From Anaerolineae bacterium (GTDB taxonomy: Bacteria; Chloroflexota; Anaerolineae; B4-G1): a DNA stretch of 6,108 nt. The notes under the pieces were generated by a model. The model made no database searches. It worked only from the letters and a program-made list of their open reading frames with translations, and was not told the origin of the DNA. Position 1 is the first letter of the stretch; each line of letters starts with the position of its first letter. This document shows, in pieces, positions 5,741 through 6,108 of the stretch. Where the stretch lies: assembly GCA_030612185.1 (NCBI GenBank), contig JAUWOI010000284.1:1-6108 (forward strand). The letters are read 5' to 3'. A program made the position numbers and the translations under genes.

Positions 5741-6108
5741 TCAGGGCTGCGGCGGCGGGCCAAAGCCGGGCGGGATCGTCTCACCATCGGGAAGGTCGCG
5801 CAAGTAGTTGCATCCCACGAGCCGCACGTCTTCCCACACGTGCCCCTCCGCCTCGAAGGTCGCGATGTCACGGATCCAACGCTTCTCCCCACCCTCCAGC
5901 CGGTAGATGTGAGGACTGCTATGACACTTAAGCAGCACGTGCAGCGGTGTCCCTATCTCGAACTGGTCCAGGAAGCCGTCCTCCACGACGCGCACGTCCC
6001 CCCAGGTGAAGCCCAAATGCTCAAAGGCGTCCAGGCTGCTGATCCAGCGGAACTGCTCGTCCTGGTAGACGTAAATCTCCTCGTCGCCCTCCTCCTTGAC
6101 GACCAGCC
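5741..6108 (-). CDS. Repeat protein with 'IY..RWI..F..G..W.DV' modules, C-terminal end (5' end outside window)
   Basis: The frame stays open to the right edge, so the start is outside the window; the TTG near 6016 is internal. The 121 visible residues hold two copies of a module with a 56-residue period. Numbering from the edge, the first has IY at 11-12, RWI at 20-22, F28, G32, W35, DV at 37-38 and a closing G52. The second has the same residues at the same spacing 56 positions later (IY, KRWI, F, G, W, EDVR, PDG). A short proline-rich tail (PPGFGPPPQP) ends the protein. From memory, such modules with 'KRWI' and 'F..LG..W..V' recur in tandem in extracellular or cell-wall-associated proteins of Chloroflexota and some Gram-positives, without a firm biochemical role. 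Whether this copy is secreted cannot be judged without its N-terminus. It is 87 bases upstream of the membrane-protein gene and on the same strand, so they might share a transcript. Confidence 0.75.
   Translation of the reverse strand, partial: LVVKEEGDEEIYVYQDEQFRWISSLDAFEHLGFTWGDVRVVEDGFLDQFEIGTPLHVLLKCHSSPHIYRLEGGEKRWIRDIATFEAEGHVWEDVRLVGCNYLRDLPDGETIPPGFGPPPQP

Overview
The window reads like high-GC DNA from an environmental bacterium. I lean towards Chloroflexota (Anaerolineae-like), with moderate confidence. The reasons are the style of the soluble GAF/GAF/PAS hybrid histidine kinase, the 'KRWI'-type repeat protein, and an in-gene array of short GAGCCTGTCGAAGG repeats, a sequence type I associate from memory with such genomes. 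No rRNA, tRNA, CRISPR array, transposase or phage gene is visible.

Layout. Two genes lie on the + strand. The first is the C-terminal part of a molybdenum-hydroxylase large subunit (xanthine dehydrogenase family, 2-1099), cut by the left edge. After it come a 14-bp tandem repeat, a GC-rich hairpin and an extended -10 promoter. The second gene is a 983-residue cytoplasmic hybrid sensor kinase (1271-4222) with coiled coil, GAF, GAF, PAS, HisKA, HATPase and a C-terminal receiver domain. Three genes lie on the - strand and converge on the kinase. Reading in their direction they are a 56-residue-period repeat protein cut by the right edge (6108-5741), a small four-helix membrane protein (5653-5198) and a DUF2877 protein (5201-4296). 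The last two overlap by four bases (GTGA) and are almost certainly co-translated.

Functional reading. The molybdenum hydroxylase oxidises a purine or another N-heterocycle or aldehyde. DUF2877 is the family of E. coli AllH (YlbF), a subunit linked to oxamate carbamoyltransferase in allantoin catabolism. Purine or ureide breakdown is therefore a possible theme, but the two genes are on opposite strands, separated by the kinase, and no other pathway gene is present. The kinase has no adjacent response regulator with an output domain, so its partner must be elsewhere.

The most unusual structure is inside the kinase gene. A composite repeat of about 159 bp (2849-3007) sits in the PAS domain just before its last strand. 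It consists of 24-bp units plus a nested 60-bp block of five 12-bp units that form an imperfect inverted repeat. Every unit length is a multiple of three, so the kinase frame is kept. This looks like expansion of a short dispersed repeat tolerated in a surface loop. I do not see a complete new defence or mobile system in the window.
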